From contig JAKUCV010005489.1 of the NCBI GenBank assembly GCA_028386065.3, forward strand, positions 21,443 through 85,442: 64,000 nucleotides of DNA. The letters run 5' to 3'. This document shows positions 12,132 through 21,099 of this stretch, piece after piece. Both the position numbers and the translations under genes were made by a program. The notes beneath the pieces were generated by a model that worked only from the letters and a program-made list of their open reading frames with translations, did not search any database and had not been told where the DNA came from. The DNA comes from Turnera subulata (taxonomy: Eukaryota; Streptophyta; Magnoliopsida; Malpighiales; Passifloraceae). The stretch's first letter is position 1; every line of letters begins with the position of its first letter.

Positions 12132-12458
12132 ATGAATTGCTCCCCTGCAACCCCCTTCTGTTCCCTCTTTCTTCTTCCTCTTCTCCTTGCGCCACCAAGC
12201 CCTTTTGTTGACCGAGTGATATGGGCTCTAAAACTTAAGGGCATCCCATATGAGTTTGTATACAAAGATCCCACCATTAAAAGCTCTGTGCTTCTAAAGT
12301 ATAACCCAGTTCACAAGAAGATCCCAATGCTTGTTCATGGAGAAAAACCAGTTTATGATAAGGCACCCCCAGGCCATAGCTTTTGCCTTTTTAGAACAAT
12401 CACTGCGTGGACTTGGGAGAAAGTTCTGGTCTTGTTAGCTTTTGAGGCCTTGATTTAG
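12132..12458 (+). pseudogene. Captured tau-class glutathione S-transferase fragment inside a retrotransposon
   Basis: Starting ten bases into the primer-binding region, an open frame runs from ATG at 12132 to the stop ending at 12458. From about 12190 it reads SPFVDRVIWALKLKGIPYEF and then LLKYNPVHKKIPMLVHGEKP. This is the N-terminal, thioredoxin-like glutathione-binding half of plant tau-class GSTs, including the catalytic-type Ser of the (A)SPF motif. The homology stops at about 12370, before the SNAIL/TSL-box region and the helical C-terminal domain, so a normal enzyme cannot be made. The frame opens upstream into LTR sequence. It lies within the element's LTRs and target-site duplication, so it moved with the element. 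Expression is unknown. Confidence 0.8.
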
Positions 12459-12890
12459 TAGCAATAGATCTTTCAAGTATAGATTTTGCAGATATCTCTA
12501 GTTCTGATGTCACTTGATGGAGATAAAGCAAGGAACTGCGTTTTTTTGTTGAAGGAGATGAGGAGAGGGAGCTGCGTTTCAGTTCGTGCAGCAGCAAAAA
12601 TGGCTGCTGAAGAAGATGATGTTGGTTTTGCAGTTTAGTCCCTCGAGTTTCATACTATGCAGATAAGTTCTTAATATTTTAGTCCTCACTTTATTTATGT
12701 TTTCATCTTAGTCCCCAGCCGATTGGTTTTTGTCTAATTATTGTTGTCTTGGAGGTATGGCTTGGGTGTTTTTGTTTTTGTTGTTGGGTAAGGTATAGTC
12801 AACTGGCTGAATTGAGAGGATGCATGGTATTTCCGGCGTGAACAGTACTTCCGGCGTGAACAGTGTTTCGGGCGAGCCCGAAAACGAATC
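12459..12890 (+). other. Non-coding copia interior after the GST fragment
   Basis: No reading frame is recognised. Two copies of a (G/C)(A/G)TA(T/C)TTCCGGCGTGAACAGT word lie near 12830 and 12850. The segment may be further captured sequence or the element's own leader. Confidence 0.4.
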
Positions 12891-12902
12891 TTTATGCCCT
12901 AA

Positions 12903-13860
12903 AATTTCCGGAAGAAATTTATCATGAGCATTAAATGCTGAAATGTATTTAAATGATAACAGTCTGAAAGACCAAATAAGAGAGTCTAGAAGACTCAATA
13001 AAAGGAAAATAAAGCAAAGACTGGATGTATTACTGTCAAAAGATCCTGCATATCTTTAATGAAAAAAAATGTGACCACCAGAGGATGAATACTCTCCCGA
13101 AATTTTATTACAAGTGTATGCACCTTAAGTGAATGCGATTGTACATGATAATTTTGGTCATGATTATGAACTTTCAATTGGTCACAAACAGGCCTTATAA
13201 CAAGGCATCGAATAAATGGTCATCAAGTGTCCCTGAAGGGCAAATCTGATATTGATGAAACCATATTTGGTCAAGATGATGACCATGATATTAGCATCTG
13301 TTTATTTGTTTAGTATTCAATATTGGCCGGCACGCCTTGCTTCATTTATTGGCCGGCAAAGCTGCCTTATCTCTTTGTTGGTCGGCTAAGCCGCCTTGTT
13401 TCATTTGTTGGCCAGCTAAGCCGCCTTTATCGAGTAAGCATATATTATATACTATCTATTATTATTATGCTTATTTTTCTGATTGGGCTATTAAAAGGCC
13501 CATCGTATTTAATTTCCCGTTTTAATTTACGTTTTAATTGGGCTCGTACAAGGCCCATTGCATTTAATTTTTTGTCAATTATTTTAATTGGGCTAATTAA
13601 TAAAAGGCACATATTTATTTATTTAATTTTTTGCAATTATGTGGATCATGTTACAAATATTGGAGGCCCTTAAAATTTCCGGAAGAAATTTGTTATGGGG
13701 ATTGAATGCATTTAAATGCATATCGTCTGGAAGACGCAATAAAAGCGAATGTAAAGCAGAGACTGGAAGTTTTACTGCTAAAAAGATCCCGCAGATCTTT
13801 GAGAAAAATTAAAAAGAAAAAAAGAAAAAAAGATATAACCACCAGAAGGTGGATATTGTA
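12903..13860 (+). repeat. Diverged direct repeat of about 185 bp in the copia interior
   Basis: The block 12903-13090 (TTTCCGGAAGAAATTT, then TAAAGCA-AGACTGGA, AAAGATCC, CCACCAGA) recurs in the same order at 13674-13860. Between them lie a short repeated stretch (TTGGCCGGC and GTCGGCTAAGCCGCCTT words, 13325-13430) and repeated (A)TTGGGCT words. Both copies contain small palindromes. Confidence 0.75.
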
Positions 13861-15889
13861 TGACCATCCGAAGATGGATACTGTTACTATCTTGCTTACC
13901 CTGAAGGTGCAAGCCAGTATATATTGAATAATTTTATTTTATATTTCAGTTTTATTTAATTTTATTTTATTTACTTTACAACATTTTATAATCGTGTCTA
14001 GAATATTGGCTCAGGCATTAGTCCTGAAGACAATGCAAGTTGACATCCAAGGGGTAGAATTATATGTGTGGATGTCAACTATTTCACATAACATGTGATA
14101 GTACAATCTCGAAATGAGAAAAAAAAAATACGCTCCAGAAGAGCATAAGTTTGAATATGTTCCCGAAGAATGCAATCTTTACCATGATCTAGAAGATCAT
14201 ATATTTATGCTCTGGAAGAGCTAATACTCTTGAAGAGTACAGAAACCCCCATTTACAATAATAAAAAAAAAAATTATTATGGATCCCGTCAAATTGACTC
14301 TGCTCTATTCCCTGAAGCGAATAAGACAGTATAATTAATTGTGCATGTGACTGTGAATGAGGTTATAATGGCAAAGCTAAAAGAAAACATACATATTATT
14401 GCAAAATAGATCCATTACTTGAGAACATCCACATAGAGGAATTGTTCTCATACAAAAGTTGAAATAATTATTTATCTGTTGGGTACAACATTGACTCTAA
14501 AACTCTGAGCCTCGTTGTTGATGTTGACCCTAACACTGTCGTTCCAGAAGAACCACATACCACCCATATTGTTTTCCCTAGATATCTCAAACCGATTCGC
14601 TGCAGGAAAACGGAGTGGGATTACACCATGATTTTCTCCTGCTTGCCACAAAGTCTCAGTAATCAGTACCATGTTGGGCTTGTACTGATTGTTCGGATCC
14701 CTTAAGGTACGCACAAAATCTTGGGACCTTCTTGCTACACCCCTGCAATTCCATAGTAAAAGTCGTACCTTAGGCTATGTAGGTGGTAACCCAGTCACCC
14801 TTGGAACACTCTGAGCCATCATGGAAACTTGATAATAACTACTTTGATTTAAAATTTGATATGAAGGCTCTAGCTGAAATTCCTGCAGTCTATCAGATAT
14901 GAAAAACATAATAGAGTTAGCCGAGCCATAAAAGGAAGCCCTTAGATTGCTTTGGTCCTCTAGGAAGAATGTTTCTTCCATAGGAGTTACAAAGAACCTA
15001 GATGAATAAAGTTCATCAACAAACACTAAACGAGGAATTCTCGCCAGATCATTCGGTAATTCCTCTTGCTGCTCATTTACCATGCTATAAGCTAACCTAT
15101 TCCTTCTTCCTAGAGAGGCACCCTCAACAAAGAAAACAGTAGCTGGGGAAGGCATTTTTCTTGTCTTGTTGAGTTTTTCTGAGTTTTCTGCATCTTCCTG
15201 TCTCAACCGCCTCCCCTTCTTATAGTCTGAGATTAGACAGCTAGGTGTCAATTTTTCAAATGTGGACCTTTTTCCTGTCTCCGAAAAGATCCAGAAGATT
15301 TTTTGGTAATTAAAAACTTTGCATTATTTGTCAGTAAACTCCAAAGCTTTTCAATCTTCGAGGTTTTGTTTTTTAGAAAAGTTTGCCACTACTTTCATTA
15401 TTGCTCAATAATTCTGATCTTTTTCGACATGAGTGGCAGAAATACGCCTAAAATTGACACACGTATTGTAGCCTGAAGCTAGCAGTTGAGTAACTGAAAC
15501 TTACCATATCCAGCCAGAAGCCGGAATGCACTAGCCTGAAGCTAGCAATTTTTAAGTGTTTAAATACATAGTTTGCACAGCCCGAAGCTGAGATCAACTA
15601 GAAGTTGATTATTGGATATCTTGTTTTGCATGACCGGTTGGGCCATCCCGGATCAATAATGATGCACGACATTTATTCTTGGTTATTCATTGAAAAACTA
15701 GAAGTTTTTACTATCAATGAATTTCCATGTGTTAGTTTGCTGCGAAAATTAATTGTTTGGCCTTCCTAAGATGAGGTTGGCCTAGAATCACCAGCAATTT
15801 TGGGAATAATACAGGGACATGTACGCGGACTAATAACTCCGCCGTGTTGACCATCTAGGTAATTTTTACGATGCATCGACTAGATGGTC
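12962..15889 (+). repeat. Dispersed mini-palindromes with a common GAAG-type centre
   Basis: Many short inverted repeats with different arms but a similar 3-5 base centre occur in the non-coding interior. Examples: 12962-12972 GTCT-GAA-AGAC; 12982-12996 GAGTCT-AGA-AGACTC; 13724-13736 CGTCT-GGA-AGACG; 13839-13852 CCACC-AGAA-GGTGG; 13864-13877 CCATC-CGAA-GATGG; 14132-14144 GCTC-CAGAA-GAGC; 14184-14200 ATGATCT-AGA-AGATCAT; 14209-14221 GCTCT-GGA-AGAGC; 14225-14239 TACTCT-TGA-AGAGTA; 15531-15545 CTAGC-CTGAA-GCTAG; 15578-15590 CAGC-CCGAA-GCTG; 15593-15609 ATCAACT-AGA-AGTTGAT; 15693-15709 AAAAACT-AGA-AGTTTTT. They flank, and do not include, the nested LINE piece. The function is unknown. Confidence 0.8.
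14465..15300 (-). pseudogene. LINE ORF2 endonuclease fragment nested in the copia element
   Basis: Read on the minus strand from about 15300 to 14470, one frame carries a basic, gag-like linker region, an in-frame stop at 14775-14777, then LLLWNCRGVARRSQDF and LITETLW. It continues to about 14472 before ending. The WNCRG and E-T-(L/W) words mark the start of the APE-type endonuclease of plant L1-like LINEs. The reverse transcriptase is absent, so only the beginning of ORF2 is present. It lies inside the LTR boundaries of the copia element, so it was inserted into or captured by it. Confidence 0.82.
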
Positions 15890-17050
15890 TATTGTATGAT
15901 GCAAGTTGGCATTGTGTGCACTTATTTTAATGATTAAGCCACTTGCGGGTACATATCCCTACTTATGTTATTAAGACTATATGTCTAGATAATGTTGGTA
16001 TATTTCTTCAATGGAAAATGTATATCATTGGCAATAAACCCAAAAAGATCTGGGCGAACATTTCCAATTGATTGCAGGACCATTGTTAATGAAATATTAT
16101 TGTTTGAGAAAATGGTATTTTACATGCAGCAACACTTGTGTGCATCAAGCCAACAAGTTATCATAATATCTCCCCATTTAAATGGTTCATGGTCACGAAC
16201 CTAGTATCTCCCATCTTCGGACCATTAGTTGTACAGTATATAATGCTCCACCACAGCATATAAAAATTGGTCCTTTAAAGAAGACTGGGAATATATATTG
16301 AAAATGTTGGGTATGTTGGTCATTAATTAGATACAAAGTTTACCCAACATAAGGGGGAGGGAAAAAGTAGTTGGATTAAGATATTATTGAAATGCATTAT
16401 CAGTGTATGATTGTTGATCCTCAAACAAATTAGTGTGAACCTGAAGTTCAAAAAGATGATTCATTTGCAGAAAAATTAATATGCAATTGCCAGACACATA
16501 AAGTGACCAAACCTTATATACCAACTGCAAATGCTCCTGCTCAAATTAATGTTCTAGAAGAACAAGTATAGTATGCAAATGAATCCAAAGTACGCCAGAA
16601 GCATAGAATATACTAGATTCCAAAAGAACACAAAATTCTCGATAGAGAAAGGAGCAAAGAGATAAGATGGCCCCAGTGAGAAAATAAGACCTCCAGTAGA
16701 GGTTCAAATTAAAAGTCCTCAAGTAGAGGAAAATCCTCCAGAAGAGGTTTTCTGACACAATTGATAAAGCTCCAAAGTAACTTAGGTACCTGAAATAAAT
16801 GAAAATGATGAGATCTCGATTGATTATTCAGTGTCAGAAATAAGATGGAACCGACGTGAAATAACCGTCGACGGAATATTTATTTTATATAGCGCTAAAC
16901 ATTATGAAAGAAAATGAGGATCATGAACCTACATCTATTGATGAATGTAGGCGTAGTATGATTGGCCAAAATAGAGAAGACATAAGGCTGTGTTAGACTC
17001 TCTTGTGAAGCGAGAAATTTTCTGGACCTATAGTCCAGATGGTGTAGAAC
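15301..17050 (+). pseudogene. Degenerate copia interior (gag to integrase region, not readable)
   Basis: Short open frames only, broken by many stops. Scattered words suggest former copia pol, but no catalytic motif of protease or integrase survives in a form I can name. The 10-bp inverted pair GACCATCTAG (15849-15858) and CTAGATGGTC (15880-15889) sits in its first part. Confidence 0.4.
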
Positions 17051-18110
17051 CAGTCGATTGAAAAATGGGTATTTGTGCGAAAAGGAAATTATAATAGAGA
17101 AATACAAAGCACGACTTATCGCACAAGGTTTTATCCAAATGATTTGGTATTAATTGTGCGGAGATATACTCCCCTGTGGTGGATGCCATTATTTTTGATA
17201 AGTCTGGCATAATATGAAAAGAATTTGAAATGCATCAAATGGATGCTATTACAGCCTATTTTTACGGATCCATAAGTCATGATATATGCATGAGAATCCC
17301 TGAAGGATTCAAGTTGCTTGAAGCAACTAATTTCCGGGAATATATTAAGTTAAAATTGATCTTTATATGGTTTAAACTAAGTATGATTATGTGAAGTATG
17401 ATTATTCTTGCATATATGCTCTATGTATTTGCATATATTATTACTATTGCTTATGTTTATGATTGTGTTTTAAACATTATTGGAACTCCTGAAGAAGCTT
17501 TCAAATGCCGTGCTATATTTTAAGAAAGAATTTAAGATGAAAAATATCATGAAAGAACTAGATTGGTCCTGGAGTACCCTGTCAAAGTACTAGTAACGTG
17601 AAGCTTGCAGCTTTTGCCATAAGCCTATTGGCAAGATATGGCTATGCTCTTACCTTCGGGATATAGTAAGATGTGGCATTATATTAACCCTGTAAGCCCG
17701 AAGAAAATATAGTGGATTTGTTAGATGTAGGTCCTTTATTTGATCCACATAAAATACAGACGAACATCTGCTATAACTTTACACATGAAATTGCTATATC
17801 ATCGGGACCACAGAAGCAAGATGGCGAGAAAGATACACCAACAACAAATTATGAAGATAATGCTGCCTATATTGTCCAATTAAAGTATGATGTAACAAAA
17901 GTGGTCGGACAAAGCACACGTCACCAGGAGTTGGCAAGGATGATAGGCATGCAACAGCATCAAGAAAACAAGAGAGGCCAAAATGAGGGGGAGTAGAATA
18001 CGCACTGCACTCTTTTTCCTTTCACCAAGTTTTTATCCCACTGGGTTTTTCTTGGTAAGGTTTTTAATGAGGCAGTACTCCCTAAGCGTATTCTACCCAA
18101 TACATAATGA
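17050..18110 (+). pseudogene. Decayed copia reverse transcriptase and RNase H
   Basis: Separate frames preserve recognisable Ty1/copia pieces in the right order. YKARLIAQGFIQ is at about 17100-17140, MHQMDAITAYFYG followed by MRIPEGFK at about 17230-17320, and a C-terminal RNase H piece with DPHK...NYEDNAAYIVQLK at about 17740-17890. The YVDD active site is missing and stops and frameshifts separate the pieces, so no enzyme can be made. The tail after 18000 resembles the conserved 3' end seen in many plant copia elements. It leads directly into the polypurine tract at about 18115-18124. Confidence 0.8.
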
Positions 18111-18124
18111 CATCCAAGGGGGAG

Positions 18125-18322
18125 TGTTATAAAACGTGGTGTTTTAGTGGATGTCATTAACCAACTATTACACCCACCATATTTCTCTCCATCTTCTATA
18201 TATTGTACTGGTTTGTTTGGTGTGTATGAAAATAATAAAAGGGAATAAAAACCGAGCTCTGAATTGCTCTTCCTCCTCACCTTTCTTCTTCTTCCTCTTC
18301 TTCACTTACTCTATTTACAACA
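18125..18322 (+). repeat. 3' LTR of the 6.4-kb copia element
   Basis: 198 bp, the same length as the 5' LTR, starting directly after the purine tract. It is followed by the duplication CTATC at 18323-18327. Confidence 0.92.
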
Positions 18323-18500
18323 CTATCAAAGATACTATTATAACGGACATTGTCTACTTCTTCTCAAAAAAAAAAATATTAAACTCATCTATCTTTCTTC
18401 ATAAAATTCTATTCCCTATATCCTAGACTTATTTGATTTGTATAATCTAGTATGTACATTTTTTATTTTTTTAGCAATTTATTTATTTTATCTATCAAGC

Positions 18501-18702
18501 TTTTTTTTTTTTGGTGATCAAAAGTTTAGGTTGAGGGGAGGCTCCCCTAGTCCAAGGCCAGGGCAAACCACCGGGCTCAGCGAGCGCTTACAGTGGTATT
18601 TACAGATTACCCACCAAGAGGGACGGTCGGTGGGGTTCGAATTCTCAACCTAATGAGAGTGCTTACTGAACCTCAACCAACTAAGCCAACCCTCGTTGGC
18701 AT
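18501..18702 (-). mobile_element. tRNA-derived SINE, full length or nearly so
   Basis: On the minus strand the element begins near 18702 with a tRNA-like A box (TGGCTTAGTTGGTTGAG). It has a B-box-like GAATTCGAACCCC about 35 bases further on and ends in a run of about 12 A (plus-strand T run 18501-18512). Imperfect flanking repeats of about 14 bases, TTTATC(TA or GG)TCAAGCTT, lie at 18488-18503 and about 18704-18718. A diverged partial copy of the 3' half is at 41489-41568. It is a polymerase III-type retroposon dependent on LINE machinery. Confidence 0.82.
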
Positions 18703-18719
18703 TTTATCGGTCAAGCTTA

Positions 18720-19616
18720 ATTAGCTTTTGTTTAATTAATGAAAAGAAATGCTTGTTAACGGACAATAAATAAGGGTTAACTAATTTCTAAACTTTGGAG
18801 AGAGAGAAACTTCATTATTTGGTACAAAGTTAGAGCGACAAAAATGCCCTTGTTTATGCACATTATATTTAATAGAGTTTGCCCAATATTTTCTTTCTGT
18901 TGTCAGTTAATGCATGTTTCAAAAATCTAACAAAAAAAAAAAAGAGATCCATTATTTTTGTTTTAGTTTTTGTTGTGAAATAAACTGAAGGAACTAGATC
19001 AATATAAAATTGAAAGAAAAAAAGTTTTGGATCAAAAAGATAGATACAGATAATTTTGGGAAATTGAGGAAGGGAGAAAAAGAATTAGCTAAAAAAGATA
19101 GATATGAATAATTTTGTAGAAGTGATTGAGGAAGAAAAAGAATAAAAATATGGAAATTCGTAAAGTGTTATAAAAAAAGGAAAAAGAAAAAGAAAAAGAT
19201 GAAGCACTTATTATTATCTGCGGGTAAGTTTGTCTTAAGGAAAAAATTTATTATGATGAATATGATGGTTTGTGGAGAAGGGATAACCTATGCAAATTAA
19301 ATCGTGCCCAACTGCCCATGGGCACCGTTAGCAGCACCACAATTTGTGAAATGATGAAGGTCATGAGTGGACTCTCTCTCAGTGAATTCTAACAACCAAA
19401 CTTGGACACGAAAACAATTTAGAAGGAGGAACAGGGGGTATTAGTATTTACTGCTTACTCACAATTAGCAAATGCACCACCCCCTCCTCTTAGGCTCTTA
19501 CGATGAGCCAAAGTTATGTACATCACTTGGATTGGATCCGATCATCACCAACTAAAGGCTAAAGGCAAAATACATTTTAGCAAAAGCTTCTACTTACTTA
19601 CTAGTGTTGTTGGTGG
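18720..19616. other. AT-rich intergenic DNA 3' of the receptor-like kinase
   Basis: A-rich stretches with short repeated words such as AAAAAGATAGATA(C/T) (19035 and 19093 areas) occur here. The last few hundred bases are the probable 3' UTR of the minus-strand kinase gene. No other gene is seen. Confidence 0.5.
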
Positions 19617-20729
19617 CTAAAAGGTAGACGTGGAAAGGCGCTTCAACAAATCAACTACATGGCACATTTTAGGCCTATCTCTCATGATCTCATTGGTGCA
19701 CATTGAAGCAATCCTGAAGTATTCCTTGACTTCATCTTCCCTTAAACCTTGGCGATTAGGGATGTTGCGGTCCAACATTTCCATATGGCCATTCTGGGCC
19801 AGCATTCCCCTGGCCCATTCGATCAGCCCGACTTCCTTCCCCTCCACCACCACCGGCAAATTGGGCCTCTCCCCTGTCGCCACCTCCATCATTAGGATCC
19901 CGAAGCTGTAGACGTCGGCCTTCATCGTGGCGGGCATCACCCCGTCCTTGTACTCCGGCGGCATGTAGCCCATTGTGCCGGCCACCTGGGTCGAGACGTG
20001 CGAATGCGAGCCGTCGATCCTGCGCGCGAGCCCAAAATCCGCAATATGGGCCTCGAAGGTAGAGTCCAGCAGGACATTGCTGGCCTTGATGTCCCTGTGG
20101 ATGACCGGGGTGTCCAGCCCGTGCAGATACGCGAGCCCATTAGCCACCCCCTTAAGGACCTTCAGCCTGGTCTCCCAAGTCAACGGGAACTTGACCGAGG
20201 AGGCCGACAGCGACAAGGACGCGTCGTGGATCCACTGGTCAAGGCTGCCTCTCTCTACGAACTCGAGGATCAAGACCCGGTCGTAACCGGAGGAGCAGTA
20301 GCCGAGGATCTTGACGATGTTGGGGTGGCGGAGCTTGCCCAGGGTTTCCATCTCCGCCCGGAACTCCCTGAAGCCTTGGAAGGCGTCGGGGTCGAGCTTC
20401 TTGATGGCGACGGTGACACCGGAGGAGAGGGTGGCCTTGTACACCAGCCCGAAGCTGCCGTCGCCGACGATGAGGTCGGTGGAGAAGTTCTTGGTGGCGA
20501 TCTTGAGCTCCTCCATGGAGATCCTGTTGAGGTTGGGGTCGAAGGAGGCGCTCTCGTCGATGGTGACGGAGGAGAGGACCGAGTCGTTGGGGACGGTTCT
20601 TGTCTGGTGGTGGTGGTGGTGGTGGTGACGGCGGTGGGTTTTACAGAGGGCGGCGAGGACGGCGAACACAAGGGTTATGAAGAAGAAGCTGCCTATGGCT
20701 GCAAGAACAGCTTCAAAGGTGGGTTGCAT
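19617..20729 (-). CDS. Short receptor-like serine/threonine kinase without ectodomain
   Basis: Intronless 370-residue membrane kinase. One hydrophobic segment (about residues 8-28) follows a seven-residue N-terminus, then a basic, histidine-rich juxtamembrane stretch (RRHHHHHHHQ, 33-42), then the kinase domain (about 84-365). Motifs are complete: glycine loop GDGSFG 89-94, VAIK with Lys110, HRDIKASN 211-218, DFG 231-233 and PPE 257-259 in place of APE. Arg before the catalytic Asp makes it an RD kinase, so it is probably active. The domain resembles the BRI1/PSKR/EMS1-type LRR-X kinases, but there is no leucine-rich repeat region and no signal-peptide-plus-ectodomain. It may act as a co-receptor-like or signal-relay kinase; ligand and partner are unknown. 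The coding region is markedly GC-rich compared with its surroundings. Confidence 0.9.
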   Translation of the reverse strand: MQPTFEAVLAAIGSFFFITLVFAVLAALCKTHRRHHHHHHHQTRTVPNDSVLSSVTIDESASFDPNLNRISMEELKIATKNFSTDLIVGDGSFGLVYKATLSSGVTVAIKKLDPDAFQGFREFRAEMETLGKLRHPNIVKILGYCSSGYDRVLILEFVERGSLDQWIHDASLSLSASSVKFPLTWETRLKVLKGVANGLAYLHGLDTPVIHRDIKASNVLLDSTFEAHIADFGLARRIDGSHSHVSTQVAGTMGYMPPEYKDGVMPATMKADVYSFGILMMEVATGERPNLPVVVEGKEVGLIEWARGMLAQNGHMEMLDRNIPNRQGLREDEVKEYFRIASMCTNEIMRDRPKMCHVVDLLKRLSTSTF

Positions 20730-20956
20730 AGTGGGAGTTAATTAAAACAACACAGAGAAGAGAATAGTTGAAAGAAGGCGCCAACAGCGGAGGAGGGGGG
20801 AGGGGAGGGAGAGAGAGAGAGAGAGGAATTTTGGTTTAAGGGAAGAGTGGAATAATATCATTATAATAGGAAAGACGACGAGTCAACGTTTAGATTTTTT
20901 TTTTTCTTTTTATTAGACTATTACTACCTTTTGAAGAACCCCGCGTTGATTAATAG
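20730..20956 (-). promoter_or_regulatory. Presumed promoter/leader of the kinase gene with a GA repeat
   Basis: Directly upstream of the minus-strand start codon is a purine-rich plus-strand stretch ending in a (GA)n run at about 20808-20825. On the coding strand it reads as a CT-rich leader. Such CT/GA tracts are common in plant 5' UTRs and are bound by BPC/GAGA-type factors. I see no convincing TATA box. Confidence 0.4.
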
Positions 20957-21031
20957 TTGGGCGAACATGGGGATTACCTGAAAAATAATTAGCTTAATTT
21001 ACTGCTTTTTTGCTTGTGCTATACATACAAA
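20957..21031 (+). repeat. 75-bp sequence repeated exactly at 25306-25380 (left copy)
   Basis: These 75 bases recur without a mismatch just after the undetermined base at 25305. The left copy ends in A and is followed by a Helitron terminus. The right copy ends in the same A and is followed by T, as at an unoccupied Helitron target. Confidence 0.95.
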
Positions 21032-21099
21032 CTAGTGCAACTCCCCGTGTTACACACGGGTTTCAGCGCGGTTGAATTAGGCCGTGTTACACACGGATT

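Larger units (their letters stand above)
11924..18322 (+). mobile_element. Non-autonomous Ty1/copia element, 6.4 kb, complete with target-site duplication
   Basis: Two 198-bp LTRs (11924-12121 and 18125-18322) start TGTTATAAAACG and end TTTACAACA. I count three substitutions between them. Both ends are flanked by CTATC (11919-11923 and 18323-18327). A tRNA-complement-like CGTTATCAGCATG follows the left LTR and the tract CAAGGGGGAG precedes the right one. The interior carries a GST fragment, a LINE fragment on the other strand, many small palindromes and broken copia pol. Near-identical LTRs around a wrecked interior suggest mobilisation in trans, or LTR gene conversion. Confidence 0.92.

Noticed and set aside
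19998..20741. 247-codon plus-strand frame opposite the kinase
   Set aside because: It is the antisense of a GC-rich coding region. Composition (Glu/Val/Asp/Gly) mirrors the kinase codons and there is no domain.
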